From Auriscalpium vulgare (taxonomy: Eukaryota > Basidiomycota > Agaricomycetes > Russulales > Auriscalpiaceae), in assembly GCA_019915015.1 (NCBI GenBank), contig JAHBBC010000001.1, positions 1 to 64,000 on the forward strand: a DNA stretch of 64,000 bases, given 5' to 3'. The number at the start of each line of letters is the position of its first letter. Within the stretch, counting starts at the first letter, position 1. Both the position numbers and the translations under genes were made by a program. The notes beneath the pieces were generated by a model that was not told the origin of the DNA, searched no databases, and saw nothing but the letters and a program-made list of their open reading frames with translations. Of this stretch, positions 31,203 to 44,300 are shown piece after piece.

Positions 31203-32229
31203 ATGCCTCCAATAGTCGCCATCGTCGCCGCCGGGGCCATGGGGAGCGCGGTCGCCGCGAGGCTGACTGCCGCGGGCATCACCGTCCTCACGAACCTCGA
31301 CGGCCGATCTGACACGACCCGCCGGCGCGCGCACGACGCTGGGATGCAAGATGTCCCATTCAAAGATCTAGCTGCGCGCTCGGAGCTCTTTCTGAGCATC
31401 CTCCCGCCCAGCGACGCGCACGCGCTGGCCCAGACCTACGTGGACGCGCGGAAGACTCTCTCTCCGGCCCCAGCCAGCGCGATCTACGTGGACTGCAATG
31501 CGGTTAGCCCGCACACAGCTAAGGGTATTGCAGCGCTGTTTTCGGGCAGCGGCGTGCCATTCGTCGACGCAGGCATCATCGGCGGGCCGCCGCGCGACGC
31601 GTACAACCCAACCTTCTACGCCGCGGCCGAAGAGAAAGATATCGCCGCGCTCGACGCATTCGAGGCGCTAGGCGGGCATGGGTTGGTGGTGAAAACGCTG
31701 AGGGGGGATGGCGCGGGCGTGGGAGATGCGAGTGCGCTGAAGAATTCGTATGCGGTGCGTCGTCTATCCCGGCCCTCGATGAGCAGCTGACGGACGTGGT
31801 GTCTCAGGGAATCGCCAAGGGCCTCACGGGGCTCTTCACCACGATGATCCTTTGTCAGTCTCGGTTCGTTCCTCTCATTTTCCACGGGTGTACTGACTGC
31901 CGTTAGCCGCGCACGCGTCTTCGCCCGCCACAGCCACCGCCCTCCTCCACGAGCTCAACCACTCACAACCCGCCCTCCTGCAGCGCGCAACTCGCTCCCT
32001 CCCCGATATGCTCCCAAAGGCATACCGCTTCGTGGGCGAGATGCGCGAGATCTCTGCATTCGTGCATGACATGGGTGGCGAGGGGATGAGTAACGTGCAT
32101 GAGGGCATGGCGAGCGTGTACGAACGGATAGCGAAGTCTGTGAGGGAGAATGGCGAAGATAAGCAGGTGCTAGAAGCCTTCGTCGAGGACGCGAAGAAGG
32201 TGCTGGAGGACGAGGCAGCGAGGAAGTGA
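31203..32229 (+). CDS. 6-phosphogluconate / 3-hydroxyisobutyrate dehydrogenase-like NAD(P)-binding protein
   Basis: Three exons, 31203-31754, 31808-31853 and 31907-32229, give 306 residues; introns of 53 nt each have GTGCGT and GTCAGT donors. The N-terminus PPIVAIVAAGAMGSAVAARL is a Rossmann fold in which the family GxGxMG appears as AGAMG. Then come ILPPSDAHALA, YVDCNAVSPHTAKGIAALF, the substrate-side GIIGGPPRD, and a helical C-terminal domain (ALKNSYAGIAKGLTGLFTTM, LLHELNHSQPALLQ, MLPKAYRFVGEMREI) of the DUF1932 type. This fits the fungal 6PGDH-like, beta-hydroxyacid dehydrogenase superfamily; the substrate is not known. An in-frame ATG 51 bases upstream is possible but less likely. The gene is the first single-copy locus inside the left arm. 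Confidence 0.85.
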
Positions 32230-35200
32230 CCCATGGAAATAGGGACCGGTACGTGCCGTGCTGTTAGTGCGGGTGTGGAATATCTCACAACGACCAGGCA
32301 GGTTTTCGGTCGAATGTAACATCACAGTCAGAAGATATGAAGTCAGCTTGAGTCGTACGTGATCAGCAGAACATCGTTCGGAAAGTAGTTCGAGGGCGCA
32401 CCGTGGATCGTTTGGCCTAGGCTGAATCGTGACATACAATCAAGCTCAACCGCTCTTGGCCTCTGCGGAGCGATCACCGGCAATATGCATCACGCAGTAT
32501 GTATCTCGTTTCTTTATTGCGCGGTAGAGCTAAACCGTTGAGCCTAGCACTGCGCGCATGCAATTGGCCCGTCAGCAGAGCGCCATGGCGTTCGAGACGT
32601 CTCACCGTCCGGCTGTCGCCGACAGGCTAGGCGCACACTTTCCCATTCGCCCCCTCGATGGCAAGGACATGATTCGTGTGATCGCAGAAGACTCGGCATA
32701 TTCAGGGCATGATTGCCCCCGCAGAGTTTGTCGCCTCCTTCTGTGCATGTCGAGCTTATGTCCGATGTCCGACAGGTCTGTATGAGCCTAAGACCTCGTC
32801 CAGAAGTCTGCGAATGGCCAGGTCTGGGGACGAGAATGGGACGGCGTCAGTCCGAGTCGCTAGACAGACGATGTAATGAGAAGAAACAGTCAACGCAATA
32901 TCTTCCCAGATGACCATGAAACGCACCGAGATCGCTCGGCGTGCTGGACTGTTCACACAACCCGGGCATGACCGCGAATCAAAAATGCGTACTGGTTGAC
33001 CGTGCCATGGATCGGACTGAGCCCTGCATTTCGTCGCAATCTCCGTACGCACAGTGACCGGGTCTTCCGTCTGCTCTTCTCACGGCCTCCGGAGGAAAGG
33101 AGCGAGTTTCCGGTATGGTTGACTTGCGCACTGACATGGAGGCAGGTGGACAGGAACACGAGGATGCGAGGCGAAATGGCCAGGGAGAAATTGACGCGAA
33201 CGACGTTCAAAACATCAGTCACAAGCCATAGCGTACGGTTGACGTCCTTGATCTCAGATGAATCAAGCAGACTGGCAGCCTCTCATGGACCTGACTGCAT
33301 CGCTGACTATCGGCGGACCGGGCTAGGCGCTTCGAGCGTTCCGCGGCGATGGGACACGCGAATCATCGAGTACGTGCATCATTGCATCGGGGCATTCGGT
33401 CGACATCGAGGACCTGACCTGGCGGCAAAGATAGCGGCGACTAACACAGTTTCTTGCCGGATGACGTGACCGAAATCAACTGCGCGGGCTACCCGAATGA
33501 CGTATGGATCCGTGTTGTTGCGTCGGGAGGCCGTTGCTCGGCGCCTGGAGACAGGAGAGAGAGCTGGGCCAGACCAGGGCAGACAGGGCGTTCAACCTCG
33601 GCATTCGGGACGGTAGTTGGTAGGCGTCTTGTCCTCAGCTCGACGTGGCATATCCATCTTAGTCGGTCAAACATCATAACGTTCCGCAAGGACCTGATTT
33701 ATTTCGCACGTAAGTAGTCATCTATCAGAAGAGAACAGATGACATGGACGCAAGAAGTTACGAAGACCCAAGACAGGTTAGCCATTTAATCAATCGAGGG
33801 GCCGGCCAGCAGCTGCCAGAAAGATCCCGACGGCACACGCCATTTCATGTCGCGGTAACTGTAACCTTGGATTGACGGGGATATGCCAGCTCGAGCGTCT
33901 GCACAGACTGCCGGCAGCGCAAAGGGTCTCCTCGCCAGCTCTGGGCTGCATATGAAGGAACAAAGGGCAGATATGTGAGGCGAAGAGCACCCTAGAACAT
34001 GCAGAGATGTGCCAATCAGATTCTCACTTGGTTCGCGTCCTGATAAACTGAATGAATATCGTACTCTGCTGGGAGTCCGGCGCTACTACAGGCGCCGGTG
34101 TCGGCGGCTAATGCGATAATTATGACCCGCTGCGGTGGGCCTGTCCTACCATCTTTGTGCGCCGGAGGCTTCGCTAGCACTCGAGAAGGAGAAGGGCGCC
34201 GCAAGTATCCGACATAGGTACCAGATATAAGCGAATACCAGTCGATGGCCGTCGCAGAATTCAGTTCTCATCTTCTTCCGGCGAAAGGAAAGTCCTCGAT
34301 AAACCCGCACAACCGCAAGGACCCACACGACCTACCACGGGAGTCCGGGACATACATATAGCACACAGGCCGAGAGAGAAGTATGGCGGCAAGCGATGGT
34401 CAGATCTTTCAAAGTACCAGATTCCGCCCAAGGCAAACCGAAGATCTCGACAGCGAGCGGCATCTGGCGCCTGGAACAACGTTCAAGCCTTGCAACGGCA
34501 AAGATCTGAGGCCCACGGGAGGTCCCAAATATCGATACGTCTACCTGTCTAACAAAAACGGTAAGACACAGCTCTATTTGAATTACATACGAAGGCATTA
34601 TCCCCGTATCGACCTGGGCGCCCGCATCGTAACAGCGCCGCCGTCACGGTCCAAGGAATCGGGCCCCCCTGTGCCATTGGTGAACAACATTGAGCCCCTC
34701 CTGCAATCCAGGCCGGAACGACCCCCAGCCCGCAGTTGCCTGCACGTGCGGGCGGGGCTTCTGCGACACGGACGGACGCTGAGGGAATCTGACCACCAGT
34801 ATTCCCCGCAGAAGCGTGTCTCCAGGCGCTGGCGAAGCGCCGCCTTCGACAGCCTCGAGCAGCGTCCGCGCCCGAACGCCCCGCTCGTGACCGCGCGCGC
34901 GACGTCAGATGTGGAGGCTTCGTGCAGGGTCGCGCCGGTGTGCGGACCAAAGGAGTGCGCGCGGGCCTAACGTACGAGTGCCGTGCGCCGTGGTAACGAT
35001 CGGCCGAATGGTTGGTGCAGGTTCAGCTGACGGGTGGGTGAGAAGGGCGTTGAATCGAGCTGGTTCGAATGACAGACGCACCTGCCTCGAGCGGCTGCGC
35101 AGTCATCGTTACGAGAGAAAAAGTCTTACTACGAACGGACAGAGAGTGGGTAGACTTTATTCTGTGATGGTGTAACCCGCGCGAGTCAGAGGCGACCAGC

Positions 35201-38200
35201 GCGTTTGTCAGGCTAGAGTCAACTGCGTGATCGTGAGAGCGGCATCAGTAAGGGAGCTTGATTTCAAAGCCGTTGGCCCACCTTGCATTTGCCGAGCAGC
35301 GCCAGCGATGAAGCCTGGCTTCGCAGGACCAGACCGCCGTGACATCAGCTCCCCGCACGAGCCTGGTATCCGCCCTGGAAAAGAAGACTGGGAGCCGCCG
35401 CCGATCGAAACCGCACGCTTGCGGGAGAGGCGCCTGCGATCCTGGCTCCAGTTCGACTTGACGAACGTGCTGCTACGGTAACTTCAATAATCAGCGCTGC
35501 CGGGCCACAGACCGACATTAGATTGACTCACGGAGTGTGCTTCCTCGCGCCAGCAGGGGCGGCGCGAAGCACCGGAAGCGCGAGAATGAACGGAACAGCA
35601 TCAGACAGCCATCTTGACACCGGGGTTCTACCCAAGAAGAACCATCCCTTGAATCCCGGAGGCGCAGAATGGACAAGCCGGGCGAAAACGGAAGGTGGTC
35701 GGCCGCTCCAATGACGCCTTGTGCACAAAACGCAGGCGCACGGCGCAGGAGACATCTCCAAACGAGTGCTGTCCTCGTGAATCCGAGGCAAACGGCGCCG
35801 TTGGCGCGGAATGGCGCTTGGCTGCTGCGGCAGAGTGAAACCAGGGACGGCGGATGCCTGGAATTTGACGTCCTAGCAGTGCATTTCTGAGTCAAAACCG
35901 TGCACTATAAGCGCCGAGACACAAGACGCGCACGAAAGCTCGCCACGGATCTTCGAATTTCCAACGAGCATGTTCCGAGCGACTGCGATCGCCTGCTTGT
36001 ATTCGCATTAGGGGCGCCAGCGACACCGAGAGCAGCACACGCACCTGAAAACGCCGGATGCCCCGAGACATTGGGGATCAGGCGCGCCATCCGCCTCGGG
36101 GTGTGCCCGATGCACGCCTACGTGTACCGCCCAGCGCTGCGCTGCGCCTCGGTGATGCCGTTGCTCGTGCCCGAAGACCGCTGTTTCAATTCATTTCGCT
36201 GCGCGGCGGGATGCATGCATCAGGGAGAGTGAGGCGCGTCCGCGAGGGTCGGTGCGCATCCCGACGTACATGCGGGGTGGAGGGCCCGCCTGCGATCGAA
36301 GCAAACCGGTCTGGCAGCGACGGCTGACGCGAGCTGGTGGTGCGGTCGCACCTGGGTGGGGTGTCGCGAGCTGATAGATCGTCCAGGTGGTGGGCTGGGA
36401 GTCTGGAAGGGCACGGAGGTCTGGGAGGTCGTGGTCTGCGCTGGATGCGACGCGTCAGCCTCGGAGGTCGTCGCCCGACGCTGACAGAAGCCAGCAGGCA
36501 ATTTACGATGGACTCACATTTCCCACCACTCCCTCAAGCCTCATGAGCTGGCACAGTCTTGGAGAACGCGTCGCGCGTGTGCTGCGTAAGCGGAAGGGTG
36601 CGCGGGAGCAGATTTCGTCTTGACCGTCGACGCCGTCACCGTTGGCCCGTGCCCCTAGAAGCTGCAGCATCAGGACAAGATTGAAGGAAAAGCAGGGGCA
36701 ACTGCTCACCGAACGCGCGCTTTAAAGATCTCTCGAAGCCAGCTCGGCGACCGAAGCGCCTGAATGGCGATAGATGGCACACTCAACTCCAGGGGGTACG
36801 CGAACGCGTCCTTGACGGCCCTCCTGGGGTGGAGAATTTGAAGGAGAATTGCAGCCGCGGTCGCAGCGGTCGCTCTTTTATACGGTCCAGACGGTGAGTC
36901 GGAACTTCACCACGGGCGCTGATGGGCGCTGCCGCTGGGCGCGCAATGTCTGACGATAACCCGTGCTTATCCGCACATATTCTCGCAATAATTATTTGCC
37001 ATGCGACGAAGCCAAGTGTCAGAAGCATACGCTGCGGGTCAAATTTGTACATAGCAGTGGAAATATTAAAATACAGAAGTACATGTGCAAAGTGCGAGGG
37101 GGATGTCGAGGGCCGCGGCCCGGATTCGGACTCCCGGACCCCCTCGGCTTGATGGAACCTGGTCTGTCCCACCCGACGAAAGTAAATGCTCCACCTATAT
37201 GCTCAGCTTTCAAGACATTGCGGCTTTTCGTGACGGTAATCGTGAATTCATATACCATCGTTTAACTGACCCGACCCGACGGAGGCCCCGCCAAGCACCC
37301 CTAAGTACGCTTAGCGGGGCACAGCAATGTGCGCGCTAGATGGCGGAGGTAAAGAGCGAGCACGGAGTACATACCTCAGTACCTGGGTCCTGTCCTACCC
37401 GGCTTGCCTTCAGGAGATAACGGGAGGTCATGGGCGAGAATGGCCTAGACACGAATGCGCGTCGGATGCCTCTAAAACGGAGGCCGCGTGCCCTACAAGT
37501 GCAGTGCAGAATGTCACTTAGACTTGCTGATCTGCGTAAGAGCCAGGCGAACGGTACGTAGTAGATGCCACTCACTATATGCACACGGTGGCCGACGAAG
37601 CCGTATCTCGGTGTCCTGTGCTGGCTTCGAGGGCACCGGCATCCCAAGCGCAGATACCGATGCGTATACGATCGACCAGATTCCAAGGGCCAGGCGAAGA
37701 TGCCGCGCGGGGTCCAGGGAAGGTTGGTAGAAGCCGCGCTTCGAGTATGCCCCGCAGCGTACCGCCGGCACACGCTTGCGGGGAGATCGTCCGATTGACT
37801 TCGGGTAGAAGGGCTAAAACTGTATGCGTTCACAGCGGTGTTGGACTGCAGGTCCGCAGAAGTCTGCAGCAACGGTGAGCGACGGCAGCCCGGGAAAGCG
37901 TAGACAACCATACGCGCCTATGCTCGAGGAACCACCAAACTGATCCGAAGGCACAGCGGGGAAGACGAAAGGAGGTGGATCTGAATCTATGCGTGTATTT
38001 AGCAGTTGTCGCAGTGCGGCGCGGGGTTGTTAGCGTGGGCAGAGCCGGAGATCGCGAAGGCTAGATTGAAGACACCGCACCCGCGGCCGGCCTCTATACA
38101 CTCCTCGCGGGTTCCAAGGAGAAGCCGGTGAGACAAAACGCGGCTGTATGCGTGCGTACTGGTCTCTGCTGGTCAGAGAGTCCCACATATTCCCGTGTGA

Positions 38201-38984
38201 GCGTTTGCATACCTGAAGAACGTCATCACGATCACCGGACCGCACATCGAGATTGCCCGTCGGTCGAAATTGATCAGACATGGCTCTATGAATTTAGATG
38301 ATGGCGCGGGAAGGGACCAGGAAAGACAATTATATGCGCGGCAGCGTGACAGCAGAACGTTAGCACGTCCACTGGGCAGACGAGACAGCGCTTCCCGTGA
38401 ACAAGCCGAGCGTAGACCGAGTGATTCCTTGGTGAAGTTCGAGCAAGCAAATGAGGGCGTGCCAGCGACGGATCAGGAGGAACACTCACCCCAAGACTGT
38501 CGGCCCATTGCCAGAAACGCGACCAGCCTGTCCTCCAGACCGGTATTCTGTGCTTCATCGTGCGCCAAGCCACGACACGACGGAATTCCCTGTCGTTTCT
38601 CGGTGGCATCGCGGAGAGCATGACATACGGACGTCCCGCTCAGGCGGCTTTGTGGCTAGAGTGGGCGTTACAAGACATGTGGTGCGATATGGCGCGCGAC
38701 TGCGGAGATTCCGCGCAGCACAACGGGCATGTGGTCGCTGGGCATCGTCCTGGATGTCGCGTCGGCAACTGTGACGGCCAACATTGAATACGTCTTGTCT
38801 TGTCTGCAGCCGAGCACATCACTGACCGGAGGGCTGGAAGGTGCGGCCGTCAAAGGTTGCCGTTGCACTGAGGAAACCGGAACTCGAGCAACGTGGGGGC
38901 TTTGACGTCATCGCACGCCTGCGCAGCGCCAACGTGACGCTCGCTACCAACGCGCCCTACATAAACCTCCTCCCATCCCCCCAT
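32230..38984. other. Long interval without a recognisable gene
   Basis: Many short frames on both strands, none above ~195 codons, and none with a domain I recognise. The longest (34383-34970, plus) lacks any motif. A minus-strand pair near 36700-36340 has a plausible intron but no identity. Composition resembles non-coding host DNA more than the transposon-rich left end. It may hold old, decayed mobile DNA, non-coding RNA genes or fast-evolving genes. Confidence 0.45.
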
Positions 38985-40143
38985 ATGCCCCGCAACTCGC
39001 ATACGCTGCTCGACATGCCCTCCAACACCTCCTGGAAAGATGGTATCCTCCTCAAGGTGCGTCGTCGCTGACAGCACCGTTCCTGGACGAGCGCGCTGAC
39101 GGGCAACGGGCAGATCGTGAACGTTGTCGTGTACCTCCTCTTCCTCGGCTCGAACGTGTACACCGTCGCCGCGCCGCACGACATCTACCTCAACGGCAAG
39201 GAGACCTACATCACACCCGCGCCCTGGGCGTTCCTCATCTGGTGCGCCCCTCGCTCTCTTCATACGTGCTGCGACTAACCAGCGCTTTATGCAGGTCGCT
39301 CATCCACCTCCTGCTGCTCGGCACCGTCATCTACCAGTTCTTCCCCGGAGGCAAGATCGTCATCGTCGACGGCATCTCGTGGCGCCTTCCGCTGCTCGGC
39401 ATCCTCAACGCGATCTACGTCAACCTCTGGTCCACGCACCACTATGTCGTCGGTGCGCCCCTTTCCCACTCCCTGTCTTCCCCCTTACTCACGCCTCCTA
39501 TGCCAATCTTAGCCTTCGTATTCGCGCTGTTCGTCTCGTCTGCCGTAACGGTGCGCTTTGGAGCAGTGATATGGCGCGATGTGATGCTGACGCCTGCGCT
39601 GCCTACAGCACATCTACTATGTCGTGAAGAAGTTCCACGAGCCCGCCAGCCTCGCGGACGAGCTGCTCGTGCACCTCCCGTTCTCGCTGTACCACGGCTG
39701 GACGACTGTGCTCGTCGTGCTCACCGCCTTCGAGGCGTTTGGCGTGGATGCGTACGAGCACCATGCCGGCGTGTGGACGAAGGTCTTCGTGTTCCTCGGA
39801 CTGTACGTGCTTTCTCTTCACATCCCTTCCCTCCTATCACCCTCGTGTCGACCCCGTGCTCACAGTCTGTTCTCCTTCCAGCTTCTTCCTCGAAGCGACC
39901 GCCGCCGCCTACGCGTTTTCCTCGCCCGAGGGTGACCTGCCTGCGTCCATCGCCATCGCATGGTCGCTGTGGGCGATCTTCGCGCACCAGCTCAATGCCT
40001 TCGTGCACTGGTCGGCGCTCGCGTTCTCCATCCTGGCGCTCATCTGGGTCGTCAAGGCTGCCATCGGGCTCACCACGACGTGGCGCCGGGGTGGAATTGT
40101 GCTGGAGGATGAGGAGCGCGCGCCGTTGGTTGGTGGTGCGTAA
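38985..40143 (+). CDS. Multi-pass integral membrane protein, possibly TspO/MBR-like
   Basis: Six exons (38985-39056, 39114-39241, 39295-39452, 39513-39550, 39609-39802, 39882-40143) join without a phase error to give 283 residues. About six or seven hydrophobic segments are visible: [102 protein letters not shown]; and a final pair including [30 protein letters not shown] resembles the first part of tryptophan-rich TspO-like sensory proteins. I recall conserved fungal relatives of this kind but not a function, so the family name is tentative. The start could lie further upstream in the same frame. Confidence 0.7.
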
Positions 40144-40756
40144 AGGCGCCTCGCGTACATTGTGGGGATGCGTAAGTGATACTGCTATCTATCCTTGCCT
40201 GCCATTCTTGATCTCCGAATCTGTTTCTTTCTTGTTTTCCTCGCATTGCTCTTTTCACGTTCCCACACGAACCGAACCATGCCCCGAGTCGACGTGTAAA
40301 TAAGTAGCGTACAGTTCCGTCTCGCATGTATGATAATGAAGTGTTGCCTGCTATCCTGTCCTCTGTCCCGCCGCGTGCCTGTGTTAGATCGCGGCTGAGA
40401 TGATCAGCGGAGGGTGTGCAAATGCCGCGATGTCGCGAAGCCCGCAGACATGTGTTTCTCGATCTCGCCTCCCTCCTGCTCGACAAACTCCTGTAAAGTC
40501 CCTGGGATATTTCCACATCCCCTGCAGCGTCCACACAAGTCGTCCAAGCCGGATCATACTTGCCTCGTTTCCTCCACGATGACGCCGATGCTGAGCCCAG
40601 AATGGCCATAAGCGGGCGGGCGGAGCTGCTCGTCATTATGACCGCATAGCGACGGTACGTTGAAAACGTTGAATGCAAGCCTTCGCAGCTCCATTCACAC
40701 CCGCCCCTGCCCTCAGCCTCTCACCAACGTCTTGTAGTTTCACCAAACCTCGAAAA

Positions 40757-41383
40757 ATGTCTGTCTCCTCGTTCACGAGCCCCGACGCGGCGCGCATAGC
40801 GACCGCGCTGGGTCTCTTCTCGTCCGGCCTCCTCTCAGGTGCGCACACAGTCCACTCCGACGTCACATCCTCGCCCGGTACCTAACGAAACCCTGCAGGG
40901 AGCACACTCGCCCTCTCCGCGTTCGCGGCGCCCGCGCTGCTCGCCGCCTCGCACACCGCGCCGACGCACACGCCCAACACGCTCGTCGCGGCGCTCTTCA
41001 CGCGGCTGCACGCGCGCGCGCACGCGCTCGCCCCGCCGCTCGCGCTCCTCTCCTCCTCGCTCCTCCTGTACACGTCCGTCGTGCACTACGCGACCGGCTC
41101 CCGGCGGTGGGCGGTGTATGCGGCCGCCGGCGCGCTCGCTGCGAGCGGGGCGGTCGGCGGGAAGGGGCGGGCAACGGGCGCGGCGCGGCTGGCGAGGACC
41201 GCGGGCCAGGACCGCGTAAGCGGGGCGGGGAAGGACGCGGAAGGCGCGGAGGAGGCGCTGCTCGACGTCGACGGGCAGGTCGCGGCGGTCGTCCAGTGGA
41301 CGCGCGCGAACTGGGCGCGCGGCGCGGCGCAGGCGCTCGGCTTCGCGCTCGCGCTCGCCGCCGCGTTCAGCACGTACAAGTAG
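40757..41383 (+). CDS. DUF1772 (anthrone oxygenase-like) membrane protein
   Basis: Exons 40757-40838 and 40899-41383 give 188 residues. The N-terminal half reads GLFSSGLLSGSTLALSAFAA, then LFTRLHARAHALAPPLALLS and a further membrane helix; this is the pattern of DUF1772 small four-helix membrane proteins. The family includes fungal anthrone oxygenases, but most members are not tied to any pathway. The C-terminus ends with a hydrophobic segment (AQALGFALALAAAFSTYK). The second exon is extremely GC-rich, with strong use of C- or G-ending codons. No biosynthetic cluster genes lie beside it, so a role in polyketide synthesis is not implied. Confidence 0.65.
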
Positions 41384-44300
41384 CATGTCGTCGTCCCCGC
41401 AAGCTTGGCATAATGTGTCCGATATGTCAGGGCCATCGCGCACATCACTGGCGTGGGCCCCGCGTATATCATATATCATCTTCGATGCGCTTGCGTTGGG
41501 CCATCTTCAGGTGCGCGTGGGGCGGCCGTGTGCATCGGACGGTGCGCGGTCGAGCGACGAGCGAACCGTCCGAGTGGGCTGCTGCGTCGGGGCGCCGGCT
41601 CGTCGGGGCTGCGTGGATGCGGGGGCTTGTCGAGTGGATGCGCCTGCGCCTGGCGCGCGGCGCCGGCAATCAAGCCCCAGCGTGCACAGCGGGCGCGGTT
41701 GCGCACGGACCGCTGCTCGAGCGGAGAGCGCGCAACGCTTGTGCCTAAAGCCTGCGTGGGGCTCATGCGTTGGTTGCTCGATCGTTTCAGAGGAAGCCCA
41801 TGACCCACCGGTCCGCGCGCATGCTCCTCATCAAGCATCCTCGCGAGTCGGGCTGCTGTCCTTTGTGTCTACAGCACCGACTCTTCCCGAGCGACGGGCG
41901 GCGTTCAATGTCGAGGCGAAAGCCGTGTGCCGGTGCCGGTGCGGTTACTTATCTTGAGCAAGACGAGTCGACTGTTCAGCCGGTGCGGTGACTTGTCTTG
42001 AGGAAGACGAGTCGAGTATTCACCGTTATTGTCCCTGACGAGCTCGAGGGTACGTAATCTCGTCGGCTTGTTGTTTGAGATCGATTCGGATGAGCTGCGA
42101 TGAGATAGGGGCAGCTGATGCCGGAAGAGGCGCGCTGAACGGTCTTCTGGGTGGTCGCAGTGAGGACGACAATTTGGTGGAGGGACGCGGACGACTTGCC
42201 ACAGTCGCAAGCGCCTGCATCAAACGCCCGACTGACCATCATCGAGTTGTCAACAGCAAGGAATGGAAGGCACACACACCGCGCCACTATATGCCGATGT
42301 GATCATGCGTCCGGTTGGTCTCTGGATCCAGGACGTGCGCGGATCGACCCATCAATTGTCCACGGTGGGCTCGGGCGACCTAGGGCGTAGAGTGAGAGGC
42401 GGGATGGTGCGGGTCGGGTGGCGGGCCTGATTCGCAGGGATGACGAGACATGTGTCGCACAGCTCAGGGCGGCATTAGCTGGCCACACGGTGCTTTGCAC
42501 TGTCCGTTGTCCCTCGGATGCAAATTCCCATCGACACCGAAGAAAAATTGTCAGGAGAAGACGGAAGACGGCGCCCGGCGCGTCGTGATGCCAATAAATG
42601 AGCATGGCGATCCCATTCAACAGGATGGTCCGTTTACCCAGGCGAGCGCGCGGACGGCTGTCAGCTCTCGATCACCAGCGTGATGCAGAGGGCCCGCACC
42701 GCGCCGCCCCCCGCGCGCAGGCGTCGGCCGCGAAAACACGCCGTGCGAGTCTGCGTCCCAATCGGGCAGCCGCGGCGGGATGTGGCGGTGCCGCCCCGTG
42801 GCTGTGATCGAGGGCCGATCGCTTCAGGCGCCGCCGGGCGCGGCGCGCTGGGCACGAGTCTGGTGCCGCGCGCACGAGCAGTTCGAACGCCTGTGCAAGG
42901 TCGACCGCGTGCAGACAGCCCGCCGGGCAGCCCGAGGCGACCCGTGGCCATTTCATCTTCCTGTAAACACTCCTGCTGTAGGCGGTCGCAGTATGATGGT
43001 CGTTTGACAGCTGCGAAAAGGGTCCCCAACGACACGGAGCGTGGGTAGAGCGACTCGGAGGATGATTGATAACGAGTCCCGGGCCGTGTCGGATTTTGCA
43101 ACAAGGTCGAAAGCTCGCTCGAACAAGGGGTGAGATTCGTCGAGACCTCGTCGACAAGTCGGATCAGGGTGAAGACACAAGACGAACGCTCGACACTGTG
43201 ACCACTGGCATGGTATCACGGCCATAGGCACGCCAGAGATCGAGACGCGCACCTCCGGGGCTGTCTTCGCAGCTGTTGGACGCTGGGGCGAGCAGATGAC
43301 GGGCTTGCGTCGCCGGTGTGCTGGAGCCAAGCGCACAGGTGATGACCAGCGCGATTGAGGTGAGAGCGACAGCGTGCCATATCCAGCCGTCCACGAATAG
43401 CCTGCGATGAATGGGCGATGATTCGAGGACTTCCAAAGAGCGCCTTAGAACCCAGCAACGCAGAACCTGCAGCAGTATATTAGTGCGAGCCGTGATTGAT
43501 TGAACGTCGCTTGGCAAGTAGGCAGCAGGGAGAACGTTTATGACGAGGAAGTGCGATGCGAAAAAGACGGGCCAGCCTGTCGCCGGCGCTTGTTGGAGAG
43601 AGCGATCATGATGCGCTGGGTAAGACGTGATGATCACGAAAGAAAGACAACCTCGAGCAGGAAGGTCGATGCGTCTATTGTGTATACGATTGAGCATGTC
43701 GGTAAACCGAGCAAGATGCGTGCGCGAACTGTAGTCCAAGCTACTCGATACGGCTGGATCAAAGTACGTCTGTGAACAACTCGAATAATTCAGCTTGCGG
43801 TCGAAGACCGTCCTGTCAAAGTGCTTACTTCGTACACAGACTCGATCGGGTTCAGGCAATGGTCGTCACAGACAACGTCGCTGCACTCTAGGCCAGTCTG
43901 GGGCCCCGCATCGTCGGCATCTGGGGGCCGGAAACCGAGAGTACCTGATTGCCCAATAACACCGAAGCGTTTCTAACGCCATGGTAGCCGCCGGCCAACC
44001 CATACTAGGAACATCTGAATGTTGATACTGTCAGTAAAGCCGATACAGCAGAAAATGAAGGATAGGTCATCGGGGTGCGATAGCGTCATTGCGATGAGCA
44101 TCCTGCCGAGGCGGCGTCCGCGTCCGCGCCCGTATTTATGAACAACACGTACGCACATATGATATGCGCGGCCAACTTTGCCTTCCGCAGCAGCGGACAC
44201 GGTACATATTGTATACACAGCCGCGACAGACACAGATAGTTCACGCCACCTGTCGAAGGCAAATGTGAACCGATCATCAAGAGGCCCAAATGCACGGCGT

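Noticed and set aside
43164..43859. 231-codon minus-strand frame with hydrophobic segments
   Set aside because: No family motif; apparent exons in neighbouring frames suggest decay. Kept only as a note on the interval.
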